From Opitutales bacterium (lineage in GTDB: Bacteria; Verrucomicrobiota; Verrucomicrobiia; Opitutales; Opitutaceae): a DNA stretch of 64,000 bases. The position numbers and the translations under genes are program-made. The stretch is from contig JABITN010000074.1 of assembly GCA_018700525.1 (NCBI GenBank), forward strand, positions 1 through 64,000, given 5' to 3'. Shown here one piece after another: positions 53,833-63,574 of this stretch (position 1 is the first letter of the stretch; each line of letters opens with the position of its first letter). Below the pieces are notes generated by a model. The model saw only the letters and a list, made by a program, of their open reading frames with translations. It did no database searches and was not told the origin of the DNA.

Positions 53833-54888
53833 CTATTTCTGAGAATCCATTAGCGCCGCTTCGTCTACTAGATGCTCCCTAACCCAAGCGCATAGCGCGT
53901 CCAGTGACCGAAAGCGCTTTTCTCCTTCCGCGAAGGTTACATTCCAGACCACATGGCCGTCGCGCTTTTCAAATGAAATGCTCACGGACTCATCGCCGTC
54001 GCTCCGAATGACATAACCCATCCGCGTCAAAGCTCGCCGAGTCCACAAACCAACGTCTCCATCGCCTTCCACTCGAGCAAAACGAGCCGTTTCGCGACGC
54101 AAGCGGAACCCTCCTTGCTCCCCATCCCAATCGATCTTATCGCTCGCAAACACCGAGGCGATTTTTCCACCCAAAGCCAAATCCTCCGGAGCCCCAACCT
54201 CAATCTCTCCAACCGAGTTCATAATCCAAAGCTTGTCGGCGCAACGCAGGGACAACTCCAGATCATGCGAAGACAATAAAACCGCAATGCCCACTCCGCC
54301 TGCCAAATCACCCAATATACGCATCAACTCTACCCTCCGCGGCAAATCCACGAATGCCGTCGGCTCGTCCAAAATGAGAATCGACGCCTCCTGAGCCAAG
54401 GCGCGGGCAATCATCACTTTTTGACGTTCGCCGTCGCTCAATTCACCTACCTGGCGAGTAGCCAATTCCTCAACTCCTACTACCTGCAAAGCCCAATCGA
54501 TTCGCTCTCTATCCTCCTCCCTCAGGCTACCGGTCCACCGCGTATGCGGGTGTCTCCCCAAAGCTACCAAACTATAAGCGGTAAACATTCCCACGGGAGC
54601 CGGATCCGTTAATACGACGCTCGTCAAACGAGCCTTTTCCTTAGGCGACATCAAACGGATATCTCGACCATTCAATTTGATCAATCCCCCCAGCGGTTCC
54701 TCCAAGCCTGCGAGCGATCGAATCAAAGTCGACTTTCCCGCTCCATTCGGTCCCAGCAAGCATACGAGCTCTCCGCTTCGCAGCGAAAGCGACAGATTCT
54801 CCGCAACGACAGACTCTTTCCTCTTCCTAGAAGAGTATCCAATCTTCAAGCGCGAAGTTTCCAAAATCGTATTCCCCTCGCCCATCAA
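53833..54888 (-). CDS. btuD: ABC transporter ATP-binding protein, BtuD/FecE type, with C-terminal extension
   Basis: An ATPase of 351 aa for a siderophore/cobalamin-type importer. Walker [10 protein letters not shown], signature LSDGERQK (Asp at the third position), Walker B ILILDEPT, switch His in [10 protein letters not shown]. After the usual ~255 residues a further ~95 follow ([20 protein letters not shown]..., [23 protein letters not shown]), which I do not recognise and which may sense or bind a ligand. Its start overlaps the permease stop by four bases. Confidence 0.9.
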   Translation of the reverse strand: MMGEGNTILETSRLKIGYSSRKRKESVVAENLSLSLRSGELVCLLGPNGAGKSTLIRSLAGLEEPLGGLIKLNGRDIRLMSPKEKARLTSVVLTDPAPVGMFTAYSLVALGRHPHTRWTGSLREEDRERIDWALQVVGVEELATRQVGELSDGERQKVMIARALAQEASILILDEPTAFVDLPRRVELMRILGDLAGGVGIAVLLSSHDLELSLRCADKLWIMNSVGEIEVGAPEDLALGGKIASVFASDKIDWDGEQGGFRLRRETARFARVEGDGDVGLWTRRALTRMGYVIRSDGDESVSISFEKRDGHVVWNVTFAEGEKRFRSLDALCAWVREHLVDEAALMDSQK

Positions 54889-55955
54889 CCGAATACCTTT
54901 TTCAAATTTCGTTGCTTAAGCAGCGCTACCATAATCACAGGCGCGCCCATCAACGCAGTTACCGCGTTCAAAGGAAGCGTCGATTCGAGTCCGGGCGCCT
55001 TGGCTATCAAATCTGCTACCAACGCTACCAATCCTCCCACCAGCATCGAGGCTGGAACCAAAATACGATGTTCCGCCGTCCTAAATAGAAAGCGACATAA
55101 ATGCGGCGCAGCGATTCCCAGGAATCCTATCGGTCCGCAAAATCCTGTCACCACTCCCGCCAACAATGAAGCGCTCCCCAGAATCATAATGCGGGCGCTC
55201 TTTACCCTAACGCCCATACTCTTCGCATACCGTTCTCCCAAAAGAAACGCATCCAGAATTTTAAACAACGGAAACAATCCGCCTAAGCCCAGCAAAATAA
55301 CCGGAGCGAACACGCGAAATTGAGACCACGTTGTATTTCCGAAATTCCCAAACGACCAACTGAAAAACGACTGAAGACGTTCCGCCATACTGTAGAACAT
55401 CAATATACTCACCATCGACCCTATCCCGTAGCTAATCATCAATCCAAGTATCAGTAAAGACATTACATCTACTCGCTGAGCTAAAACCAATAATACCGCT
55501 AAAACAGCTGCCGCCCCGCCAGTAGCCGCCAACACTACAAGCAAGTGACCCGAAAGTTGAAGATTCTGCGTCAATGCCACTCCGGAAGGGGCCAACAGTA
55601 ACAACACCACCGCTACGCCTAGGCTCGCACCACTATTAACTCCCAATACGAAAGGGTCCGCCAGCGGATTTCGAAAAACCGTCTGCATCATCAACCCAGA
55701 AGCCGCCAAAGCCGCTCCACCCAATAACGCAGTCAAAGCCCGTGGAAACCGGAAATCGAAAACGATACCCGATATCACCGGATCAACCTCACCCCTTCCG
55801 AGAAAAGAACCGATAACTTCCCAAATCGGAATCATCACCGATCCGAGGCAAACATTCGCAACTAAGACAATCAGCGTAACGATCGCCAATAGGCCAAACG
55901 TAAGCGCGTATCGCCCCTTTTCCTGAACTACCGTTACCTCAGTCGAGCCGCTCAT
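54885..55955 (-). CDS. btuC: FecCD/BtuC family ABC permease
   Basis: A 356-aa permease with about ten helices of the FecCD family. Landmarks are [58 protein letters not shown]-like [38 protein letters not shown] and [19 protein letters not shown]. It imports a metal chelate, corrinoid or haem from the periplasm. Its start overlaps the binding-protein stop by 17 bases. Confidence 0.93.
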   Translation of the reverse strand: MSGSTEVTVVQEKGRYALTFGLLAIVTLIVLVANVCLGSVMIPIWEVIGSFLGRGEVDPVISGIVFDFRFPRALTALLGGAALAASGLMMQTVFRNPLADPFVLGVNSGASLGVAVVLLLLAPSGVALTQNLQLSGHLLVVLAATGGAAAVLAVLLVLAQRVDVMSLLILGLMISYGIGSMVSILMFYSMAERLQSFFSWSFGNFGNTTWSQFRVFAPVILLGLGGLFPLFKILDAFLLGERYAKSMGVRVKSARIMILGSASLLAGVVTGFCGPIGFLGIAAPHLCRFLFRTAEHRILVPASMLVGGLVALVADLIAKAPGLESTLPLNAVTALMGAPVIMVALLKQRNLKKVFG

Positions 55956-57123
55956 AGTAGACGAATTCGTGTTTCGGCAGCAATTTCGGATGCATGATCG
56001 CTATCAAATCTGCCAGGACCTCCTCCGGGTGAAGCGTTCCGCGCTCCCAAATGTCATTTCCTCCATACGCGTTAACCCGCAATGTATTATTGAATACTCC
56101 CCCTTTCCCAAATGCCTTGAATCGATTGAAGCGCTCATCCAATTCGAGCAAAGAGGATAATGACCGGGACGGACCGGGGTTTAACCAGAAATCAGCCGAA
56201 CCAGCTCGAAAATAAACGCTCTCGAAATCCTTCGGAACACCACCGAACGAACGATCATCCGAAAACACGTAATCGCCGCCCGCATCAGCAATCGCTTGGG
56301 CCATATAGCTTCGTCCTCCCGCAACATACCAAACTCCGCCAAACGGAGCGTTCGCAACAACAGTTGGACGGTTCCCTGTCCGTTTCACCATGTTGGCCAA
56401 ACGATTATACTCGCTAGATATCCTATCGAATATCTCTGTCGCTTCGTTCTCTTTGTCGAAAAAAACCGCTGTAAATTTAATCCATTCAGAACGACCCAAC
56501 GGATGCTCTTCCATATATCCAGCAGTTACAACGACCGGCTGCTTCGCCCGCTGCAGTTGCGGGTGAGCATCGATTTGCGGATTGCCCATAGCGCTGGTGA
56601 AAATCAAATCCGACTTCAACATCAGCAACGACTCGATATTCAGAGAATTGCCTGTCTGAATTTCCTTAGTATATCCATTTTCAACCTGCCTTAAAGCCCT
56701 CTGGTCGTTCGTATAATTCAAATGAGGCATACCAGCCAGCTGATCGTAAAGATTCAAAGCCTGCACATGCCCTAAATAGACCGTCTCCAGGACCGACATT
56801 CGTTCGACAGGCGTACGAACGACCTGCACCTCAACGGGTAAATCAGGGACAGGAGATTTTTTCGAAACCAAAGCATATTCAAAAGAAAGGTTTTCCGCCC
56901 CGCGCCAGGGGTTGCGAACCGTCAAAAGGGTATGCGTATCGTATTTTTCTATACTAAAGTTATTAGCATAGAGAACCGGGGCACGATCGGCCTCCGCGAT
57001 ACCACATGGCAAACTCAAAATGAACACAGTGACGATAGATAGATTCCAGATCTGTCCGACCTGAAACCAATCACGATTTCGATTCCACCCATTCGCCATC
57101 ATTCTATTCATTCTGCGAAGCAT
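55939..57123 (-). CDS. btuF: Periplasmic binding protein of corrinoid/metal-chelate importer
   Basis: A 394-aa exported binding protein of the FeCT/BtuF fold. Several ATGs open it; the signal helix is [21 protein letters not shown]. The region [35 protein letters not shown] is a start typical of binding proteins in BtuB-linked operons. The BtuF/FecB-like core follows with [22 protein letters not shown] and [30 protein letters not shown]. The late [24 protein letters not shown] is also family-typical. The ligand is probably cobalamin or a related chelate, by neighbours. Confidence 0.85.
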   Translation of the reverse strand: MLRRMNRMMANGWNRNRDWFQVGQIWNLSIVTVFILSLPCGIAEADRAPVLYANNFSIEKYDTHTLLTVRNPWRGAENLSFEYALVSKKSPVPDLPVEVQVVRTPVERMSVLETVYLGHVQALNLYDQLAGMPHLNYTNDQRALRQVENGYTKEIQTGNSLNIESLLMLKSDLIFTSAMGNPQIDAHPQLQRAKQPVVVTAGYMEEHPLGRSEWIKFTAVFFDKENEATEIFDRISSEYNRLANMVKRTGNRPTVVANAPFGGVWYVAGGRSYMAQAIADAGGDYVFSDDRSFGGVPKDFESVYFRAGSADFWLNPGPSRSLSSLLELDERFNRFKAFGKGGVFNNTLRVNAYGGNDIWERGTLHPEEVLADLIAIMHPKLLPKHEFVYYERLD

Positions 57124-57147
57124 CCGATCCGATTGTATATCCTGACC

Positions 57148-59001
57148 CTAGAATCGCCATTCCAATCCACCGAAGGCTGCCAACCCTCTGGCTGGCACCC
57201 TGCCTGAAAAACTCGAATAAATGAAGGTATAATCCTCATCGAGCGCATTCTCTAAACGCCCTGTCAGCGAAAGGCTATCCGACATACGATAACGCCCATA
57301 CAATCGGACCAATACATAGTCATCGATGCCGGTACTCCCGAAGCTTTCGCGGCCCAATATGTAATTTATTCCTACGCCAGTCGACCATTTTTCGTCGATC
57401 CAAAGGTCATTGACGAGACTAATTTGATGGCGAGGCACTCCCGGCTGACGCGTCGTCGATCCGAACTCGAGATTAGTCGATTCCGATTCCGTCCACGTAT
57501 AGGCGACGCTTGCACTCCAGATATTCGTAAGCTGAAAGTCGGCATACGCTTCAACGCCGTAATTTTCAGCGACATCGCGATTCACGTAAGTGCCATCCCA
57601 CCCGGTGGTCGGAATCCACGTAACCAGGTTCTCGATATCATTGCAAAAATAGGTTAGTCCAAACTGCCCATTGCCATCGCTGAAATACTGATCGAATCCA
57701 ATCTCCCAACTCTCGCTCTCTTCTGGTTTCAAACTCGGATTGCCGAGGGCGAACAGAGAAGTCGAAAATAGACGGAAGAAATTCGGCGATCTAAATGCGC
57801 TACCTACTGCAGCTCGGAGTTTCGTCTTCGAAGGCAGCATCCACGAACCATTCGCCCGAAGCGTAGACTTCGATCCAGCATATTCATAATCGTCGTAACG
57901 CGCCCCAACGACAAAATTCACACTCTCACTTGCGGCGACTTCTGCCTGGGCGAATAGAGCCCAGTTCTCTCCTTCGCTTTCCGGAAACGAATTATCATTT
58001 CCTTCCTGTGCCTCCCAGGTTGAACCTGCGACCAATCGCATCGATTCGGAAACATCTATAACATTTTGCCAGTCCAAAGACACATTGCTCGCGTCGCCGA
58101 TGTACAATGATCCCGTTTGGCGATAGTATTCGTCGAGCAACGACAACGAAAGTTTTTGCGTCCATTCATTCTTAACCGTTTCGACATAAGCGCTCATCAC
58201 AGCAGCGTCGCTTTGGATGCGAGCCGACGGCGGTGGGGTCAAGTCGCCGCTTGGATTACTGTAGTCCGAGAATTCCCCTCGAGAAACAATCCCCACCGTC
58301 GTGTTTTCGCTCACATCATAATCGAAACGAAACGAATAGCTTTTCATCTTGCCTTCATTATCCAAACGCTCGTTGTCGCTTTCCTGGCCAGCCAAGTGAA
58401 ACGAAAAGTCCAAATCGCCCGACTCGCCCTGTCCCTGAAGCGCAGCCAAATAGCTATTGAAGGAACCCGCCTCCATCGTCACCGCGTAGCTCGGAGCTCC
58501 GCTACCTCGCCGCGTTTCCAACAAGATAACTCCGCCAATAGCGCTAGACCCATAAAGCGTACTTTGGGCTCCTCGAATCACTTCGACGCTATCCAAGTTA
58601 AACCCGCTCGCGCCAGCCATGAATCGACCAGCCGAAAATATCGACGAATTCGTCTTCGCCCCATCGACAATACTCAGAACTCTCGAGCCAGAATTCCCTC
58701 GAATCATGATCTCACTCGTCGACGCCAACGCTTCATCGCTGGGAGCGTACACGCCGCTCACATTGAACAACGCATGCCTCAGATCGCGGTACATCCTTTT
58801 TTCAATTTCACTGCCAACAAGACTATCAGCACTCACTCCCAAAGTATCAGCAGCACGTTCCGTCCGTGTTGCGCCAACGATAAATGGATCAAGCTCCACC
58901 GTCTCGTCGCCATTTAAAAACGGCATCGCCAACAACGACGCGATGACTATCCCGCGACGCGTAAATGTAGCAGTATGGTTGTTCGAATTTTGAGTTGTCA
59001 T
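57148..59001 (-). CDS. btuB: TonB-dependent receptor, BtuB-like
   Basis: An outer-membrane receptor of 617 aa. The signal is RGIVIASLLAMPFLNGDE. The TonB box region is VELDPFIVGATRTERAADTLG, the plug has DLRHALFNVSGVYAPS, IMIRGNSGSRVLSIVDGAKTN, and SVEVIRGAQSTLYGSSAIGGVILLETRRG. The barrel ends SGRVPARGLAAFGGLEWRF with C-terminal Phe. The plug pattern and size match BtuB. It opens an operon with binding protein, permease and ATPase, which supports corrinoid or metal-chelate uptake. Confidence 0.92.
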   Translation of the reverse strand: MTTQNSNNHTATFTRRGIVIASLLAMPFLNGDETVELDPFIVGATRTERAADTLGVSADSLVGSEIEKRMYRDLRHALFNVSGVYAPSDEALASTSEIMIRGNSGSRVLSIVDGAKTNSSIFSAGRFMAGASGFNLDSVEVIRGAQSTLYGSSAIGGVILLETRRGSGAPSYAVTMEAGSFNSYLAALQGQGESGDLDFSFHLAGQESDNERLDNEGKMKSYSFRFDYDVSENTTVGIVSRGEFSDYSNPSGDLTPPPSARIQSDAAVMSAYVETVKNEWTQKLSLSLLDEYYRQTGSLYIGDASNVSLDWQNVIDVSESMRLVAGSTWEAQEGNDNSFPESEGENWALFAQAEVAASESVNFVVGARYDDYEYAGSKSTLRANGSWMLPSKTKLRAAVGSAFRSPNFFRLFSTSLFALGNPSLKPEESESWEIGFDQYFSDGNGQFGLTYFCNDIENLVTWIPTTGWDGTYVNRDVAENYGVEAYADFQLTNIWSASVAYTWTESESTNLEFGSTTRQPGVPRHQISLVNDLWIDEKWSTGVGINYILGRESFGSTGIDDYVLVRLYGRYRMSDSLSLTGRLENALDEDYTFIYSSFSGRVPARGLAAFGGLEWRF

Positions 59002-59009
59002 ATAATTTT

Positions 59010-59215
59010 CGTATGAAGCAGTTAATCATCACGAAAAAATGAATACAGAAAACCCGTAGGCCCACCGTTCAGGCAACTTCGATCAATTACTGAAAGATAG
59101 TCCTGATACGAGGTGATCGACCTATAGCGTGCCGCAACAGCGGAACTCCCAAGATCGAATCACTCTATACCCCTTGTTTACGCGACAAGTGTTAACCGAG
59201 ACGCCTTAGCGTCAC
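59010..59215 (-). promoter_or_regulatory. Candidate cobalamin-riboswitch-like leader
   Basis: The leader of the BtuB-like gene, read on the minus strand, has in order AAGGGGTATAGAGTGATTCG, TTCCGCTGTTGCGG, GCACGCTATAGG and TATCAGGACTATC. The order resembles the GGGAA / GGTGAAAAT / CCGC...CTG / AGTCAGGATAC elements of cobalamin riboswitches, but key consensus bases differ. It is weak by sequence and better supported by context. A plain unstructured leader is the alternative. Confidence 0.35.
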
Positions 59216-59361
59216 GATTGGCATTTTACTCGCAGCAAGCATTAGGACTCGGAACATTCTTCGAATGCTCCATACCTCAGCGCGACTGTCGCCGGTTCTC
59301 ACGGCGTTTCCTTTTTTCTGCGAATGAAATTGGTGGAAAGAACAAATCAGAATCGCTAAAA

Positions 59362-59402
59362 TTCGCGATACCTTCGCGATACCTTCGCGATACCTTCGCG
59401 AT
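59362..59402. repeat. Tandem repeat TTCGCGATACC x3.7
   Basis: Three complete copies of the 11-base unit TTCGCGATACC start at 59362, 59373 and 59384, with a partial fourth at 59395. The unit contains TCGCGA, a palindrome. Confidence 0.7.
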
Positions 59403-59509
59403 GAAGATCTTTAGGTGTTGAGCGACGCAAGCACAAACTCAAAAAATCGTCAGGGTCGCCAATATTCGATCAAAATTACCTTATTAAAACCTATGCGCCG
59501 CTAGTCGAC

Positions 59510-59534
59510 CTGTATCCGCAAAGCGGATCCTGAC
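59510..59534. repeat. Hairpin repeat, copy 2
   Basis: CTAGTCGACCTGTATCCGC-AAA-GCGGATCCTGAC, related to 49308-49340. The stem ATCCGC/GCGGAT is conserved through compensatory substitution. Confidence 0.6.
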
Positions 59535-59661
59535 ATCATTATCCAATTAATTCATAGAACGTTTAGGACAAAAAAACCGGAAAGATCGGATAATATTCTC
59601 CTCCATATTACGGGTAGCTCAATAAGTTGTACCTTAAAAAGGTCTCACCCTCGTATTGAGA

Positions 59662-60717
59662 TCACAATTCTTTGATCCAAATATTACGAAATTGAATACG
59701 ATTCGAATGATCCTGCAGCTTAATCGGCATCGCTTCGCTCGGAGCCGGATCCGCGCGATCTTTCTGCACATGCGCTGTTTGGTGACGCAGCTCTTCATTC
59801 TTCTGAACAACAATCCCATTCAACCGAACCGTAATGCGCGGCAGCGATTTCATTTTTCCGTTTTCAAATTCCGCAGCCGTATAATTAATATCATAGGTCT
59901 GCCACTCCATCGGCGGACGGGCTGCATTCACTTTTGGAGGCGACATTTTATAAAGTCCACCTAGTTCATTCCACAGACCTTCCAAACCGTAGCTGTTTAA
60001 AAGCTGGGCCTCGTATCCTTGAAAAAAGAGTCCGCTATTACCTCGGCCTTGACCGCTCTTGCCCGGCTCGACCGGATAGCGAAATTCCATGTGATAGCGC
60101 ACGCTCTTGAAACTGCGCTTCGTAAAAAGATCGCCGCCGATTGCCGGATCAGCGCCTTTGTTCTTCGCCTTCGGATTGATCTCCATCACTCCGCCTTCTA
60201 TAAGTGACCAAGTGGCCTCGCGGCCGTCAGAATGCTGCCATTCGCCCATTCCACCTTTTCCCAACAGCACGATCGCCCCCTTTGCCGGCTTGGCACCCAT
60301 CGTAGGCGATCCGAGCTTCACGCGTTTTAGCGAGAACGCCTCAACATTGTCGCCAATCTTCCCCTTACCCGTCAAACCAGAATCGGTTACGCGGATATCC
60401 CAACCATTCTTTTTTGCGACAATCGCCTTTCCTTTCAAAACCGCATCGCCGGAAAAATAAACTTCCGCCCGCAAGTTGTGGTCCTGAGTGAATTTCAAAT
60501 GATAGAGTCCTTTGTCCACGTTAATAACTTGAGCACAAATACTCGGATTAATTTTTTGATAACCGCCTTCAGGATTCGTCCACTCGCCAACATAGTCGCC
60601 CATGAGCGTTTTATCAGCTTCGGCAACATCAGTCCACTCCGGACCTGAACCAGCACCAATAAGAGACGTGAAAGGCAAGGAACAAGCTACAAATAAGGAT
60701 ACAATTCGAATATTCAT
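59662..60717 (-). CDS. Secreted DUF1080 (3-keto-disaccharide hydrolase-like) protein
   Basis: A 351-aa exported protein with a signal peptide (IVSLFVACSLPFTSLIGAG). The C-terminal ~200 residues form the DUF1080 beta-sandwich: GKGGMGEWQHSDGREATWSLIEGGVMEINP, FKSVRYHMEFRYPV, GRGNSGLFFQGYEAQLLNSYGLEG and NRIQFRNIWIKEL. The N-terminal ~140 residues (YVGEWTNPEGGYQKINPSICAQVI...) are a second domain seen in planctomycete-type DUF1080 proteins. The family includes 3-keto-glycoside hydrolases that work with Gfo/Idh-type oxidases, as found elsewhere in the window. Confidence 0.88.
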   Translation of the reverse strand: MNIRIVSLFVACSLPFTSLIGAGSGPEWTDVAEADKTLMGDYVGEWTNPEGGYQKINPSICAQVINVDKGLYHLKFTQDHNLRAEVYFSGDAVLKGKAIVAKKNGWDIRVTDSGLTGKGKIGDNVEAFSLKRVKLGSPTMGAKPAKGAIVLLGKGGMGEWQHSDGREATWSLIEGGVMEINPKAKNKGADPAIGGDLFTKRSFKSVRYHMEFRYPVEPGKSGQGRGNSGLFFQGYEAQLLNSYGLEGLWNELGGLYKMSPPKVNAARPPMEWQTYDINYTAAEFENGKMKSLPRITVRLNGIVVQKNEELRHQTAHVQKDRADPAPSEAMPIKLQDHSNRIQFRNIWIKEL

Positions 60718-60911
60718 GACAAAGATTGAAGGTTTATCTATTAACTAATCCCACAGTACCTGAACCACCGGACGAGACGAAGCAAATCTATATTGCGTTG
60801 AGATATTTTTTGTAATGCAGGAATTTCGTTTTACGAAAGAGCATAAACGATATGGAGCGCTTGGTTCTTAGATTCGAATTACGGAATTCGTCATTGATCT
60901 CACCTTCTCCG

Positions 60912-62372
60912 ATGGATTTAATTTTGATCGTGAGACAAATCTTCAAATTCTCTCTTATATCGCTCCTGGCCTTGTGCTTGTTCGCGAGCGGTCTTTTGGC
61001 TGAAGACAGCAATGACAAACGCCCCAATATATTTCTCGCGATCGCCGATGACTGGGGCTGGCCACATTCAAGTTCCTATGGAGACGCGGTGGTGAAAACA
61101 CCGACTTTCGATCGAATCGTAGCGAGTGGGGTTTTGTTCACCAACGCTTACGTTTCCTCCCCCTCTTGTACCCCGTCTCGGAACGCAATTCTTACCGGAC
61201 AGCATCATTGGCGACTAAAATCGGGAGGAAATCTCTGGAGTAATTATCCCGAGGGATTTCCTTCTTATGTACAGGCTCTGAAAGAGGCCGGCTATTTTGT
61301 AGGTTCCTACAGAAAAGCATTTGGTCCTGGGTCCGATGGAGGCAAAGAGGTTGCAGGGAAAGCGTTTCCGAGTATTGAAGCCTTTTTGCAAGAGCGTCCG
61401 AAGGATCAGCCATTTTGCTTCTGGTTTGGAGCTTCTGATCCTCATCGCGCATACCGATGGGAGTCCGGTTTGCGATCAGGTATGAAGCTAGAGGATGTCG
61501 AGGTTCCGCCGTTTTTTCCCGACACGGAGATTATTCGAACGGACATTCTGGATTACTACTTTGAGGTAGAGCGATTTGACCGCCAGGTCGGGGAAGCGCT
61601 TGCCTTATTGGAGGTGAACGGCGAATTGGAAAATACACTAGTCGCGATGACTGGTGATCACGGTTGGCCTTTCCCCAGAGGAAAGTCGAATCTCTACGAT
61701 TACGGTACACGTGTTCCCTTGGCTATGAAATGGCTTGGTCGTGTGTCTCAGGATCGAGTGGTCACCGATTTTGTGAGTACTACCGACCTGGCACCAACGT
61801 TTCTTGAAGCGGCTGGCGTGAATATTCTGCCAAATACGACAGGGCGGTCCTTGCTTCCTGTTCTGAAATCGGACGCTAACGGTCGAATTAGCTCGGATCG
61901 CCAGTACGTGTTGATGGGAAAGGAACGCCACACCTTGGCCCAAAAGAATAACCCGGGAGGGACTCCTATGCGGGCGATTCGCACGGACGATTTTCTTTAT
62001 GTCCATAACTTTCAACCTGAGCGTTGGCCGGCGGGTCACCCTGAAGGAAGTTATCACGGAAAGACCTACATGGATATTGATGCGAGCCCTACCAAAAGCT
62101 ATATCATCGATCACAAAGACGATTTGGGTATGGGTATATACTGGCAGCTTTCCTGCGGGCTTCGTCCAGCCGATGAATTATATGATCTGCGTATCGACCC
62201 TTTTCAGATCTCCAATGTAGCGAATAGCGCCGAATACGCGGATAAACTCAAGGAACTGAAGGGAAAGCTATTCTCTAAACTTAGGCACAACGAAGATCCC
62301 CGCGTGGTTGGTGGCGCGGAAGCGTTTGACGAGTACGAGTATTTGGGGCGATTGGTCAGGCAGCCTGATTAG
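60912..62372 (+). CDS. Family S1 sulfatase, N-sulfoglucosamine-sulfohydrolase-like
   Basis: Secreted sulfatase of about 486 aa. I prefer ATG 60912, placing the signal helix FSLISLLALCLFASGLLAED near the N-terminus; the ATG at 60852 adds 20 residues. Metal site FLAIADDWGWPHSSSYGD. Formylglycine signature C86-T-P-S-R, then [18 protein letters not shown]. Later blocks are YRKAFGPGSDGG, FCFWFGASDPHRAYRWESG, AMTGDHGWPFPRGKSNLYDYGTRVPLAMKW and the C-terminal ELYDLRIDPFQISNVA. FWFGASDPHRAY and GDHGWPFPRGK are typical of sulfamidase-like enzymes. Codon choice has more G/T-ending codons than its neighbours, which may mean recent transfer. Confidence 0.93.
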   Translation: MDLILIVRQIFKFSLISLLALCLFASGLLAEDSNDKRPNIFLAIADDWGWPHSSSYGDAVVKTPTFDRIVASGVLFTNAYVSSPSCTPSRNAILTGQHHWRLKSGGNLWSNYPEGFPSYVQALKEAGYFVGSYRKAFGPGSDGGKEVAGKAFPSIEAFLQERPKDQPFCFWFGASDPHRAYRWESGLRSGMKLEDVEVPPFFPDTEIIRTDILDYYFEVERFDRQVGEALALLEVNGELENTLVAMTGDHGWPFPRGKSNLYDYGTRVPLAMKWLGRVSQDRVVTDFVSTTDLAPTFLEAAGVNILPNTTGRSLLPVLKSDANGRISSDRQYVLMGKERHTLAQKNNPGGTPMRAIRTDDFLYVHNFQPERWPAGHPEGSYHGKTYMDIDASPTKSYIIDHKDDLGMGIYWQLSCGLRPADELYDLRIDPFQISNVANSAEYADKLKELKGKLFSKLRHNEDPRVVGGAEAFDEYEYLGRLVRQPD

Positions 62373-62725
62373 GCATCCTGCAATGCGGGTCCCCATCGTT
62401 CGGATTGGGTATGCCTGAAGTCAACCAGCGTGTCGTTTGATTGGGCTGGCCCGGGACGACTTGTTCCGCGGTCGATGAGTTCTTTAAGGTTTCGGGTCAG
62501 GCGTTGGACGATTTGCGGATTGGCCTCGGCGACATTGTTGGTTTCAGCGACGTCATTCTCGAGGTTGTAGAGTTCGGCTATGGTTGAATTTCCGCGTATT
62601 TTGTCGAGAGGACCAGCCTGATTGAGGAAGACGATTTTCCACGGTCCTTCTTGGTATCCAAATTCTCCACCGGTGGATTGGCTGATTACGTGATTTCGAG
62701 TTGCCGGACTTCCGTGCCCTCGCAA
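62369..62725 (-). pseudogene. C-terminal remnant of a sulfatase
   Basis: About 118 residues with no ATG-led upstream part. The segment ATRNHVISQSTGGEFGYQEGPWKIVFLNQAGPL... AELYNLENDVAETNNVAEANPQIVQRLTRNLKELI is the usual sulfatase C-terminal end, with no formylglycine region. Upstream, the frame soon meets stops, and further coding fragments continue to about 62860. The sequence is convergent with and overlaps the previous sulfatase stop. It is a decayed paralogue. Confidence 0.65.
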
Positions 62726-62962
62726 TTGCCGAAGAAAGCAAACCTATTTCACGGCGGGTTTCCCGCATACGGGCTCTCGAACTTGGACAGTAACCTTAAT
62801 ATCGCTAGGGCCCGCATCATCGGTCCATCGCTTCCCAGGCATCAGGGAATTCAACTGTAAAATTTCTCGGTCAGACGATTGAATGCTTGCGTTCTTTCCG
62901 AGGCATCTTAAATGCTTTGGTTTATTTTTTGGAGCAAATCAGATCCACAAACCATCATTACT

Positions 62963-63397
62963 ATGAGTAATTACATCCCTCTTATTTCGTCTAGCCTAAC
63001 TGGCCCGTTGGGCATCATGCATCTGCCTCGACTTTGGCAAAAAGTCTCGCTTAAGGCGACTGGGCTACTCCACGGCGATTATCCCGATATCGGCGGTGGC
63101 TACGACAGCATGGTCCTAGGTGCCTTGAGTATCGAAGCAGACGCCTTCCGGGCCTTCGTCAGCGAAAACAAACCCAGCTACATCGAGTGTGAAAACTGGG
63201 TCGCTCAAAACGGAAGCCTCACCCCTTCAGGAATAGCCAAACTAAACCGGCAGATCACCCAGTATCATCACGACGACGCCACGCGAAACGAAATCCTGAG
63301 GGCAGCTGGCCTCGACGATTCGGCCGCGATTTCAGACGCCCCCAACCTCAACAATTTGGACGACTGGACGGAATTCCACAAAGAGGTTCTTTCATGA
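62963..63397 (+). CDS. DUF5069 family protein
   Basis: A 144-aa cytoplasmic protein from ATG 62963; an in-frame ATG at 62912 adds 17 residues. The pattern LPRLWQKVSLKATGLLHGDYPDIGGGYDSMVLGALSIE and the late HHDDATRNEILRAAGLDDS match DUF5069, common in Verrucomicrobia. The function is unknown. A terminator follows. Confidence 0.82.
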   Translation: MSNYIPLISSSLTGPLGIMHLPRLWQKVSLKATGLLHGDYPDIGGGYDSMVLGALSIEADAFRAFVSENKPSYIECENWVAQNGSLTPSGIAKLNRQITQYHHDDATRNEILRAAGLDDSAAISDAPNLNNLDDWTEFHKEVLS

Positions 63398-63439
63398 GGC
63401 GTTTGATCCTTAAGGATTTCAGCTAAGCCCTATTAAACG

Positions 63440-63476
63440 AATCCCGCGTTCCGCTAGAAGAAACCGGGATTTTTTG
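63440..63476 (+). terminator. Rho-independent terminator after DUF5069 gene
   Basis: AATCCCG, about 18-base loop, CGGGATT, then a run of T (TTTTG). Confidence 0.65.
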
Positions 63477-63574
63477 TCGAAACAGCCGACGCAGCGAGAA
63501 AGATTCCTTGTGCGACGCCTTCCGAAGCGATGGCTGTGATCTTCCAATCGCAAAACTTTTACCCTGACCATATA

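Larger units (their letters stand above)
59216..59660. other. Intergenic stretch with repeats
   Basis: About 445 bases with no supported gene. It holds the 11-base tandem repeat at 59362-59402 and the hairpin repeat at 59510-59534. A 67-codon open frame across it is mostly repeat and is not credible. Confidence 0.5.

Noticed and set aside
59218-59421. A 67-codon open frame between the BtuB-like and DUF1080 genes
   Set aside because: Its end consists of the 11-base tandem repeat and it has no signal or domain.
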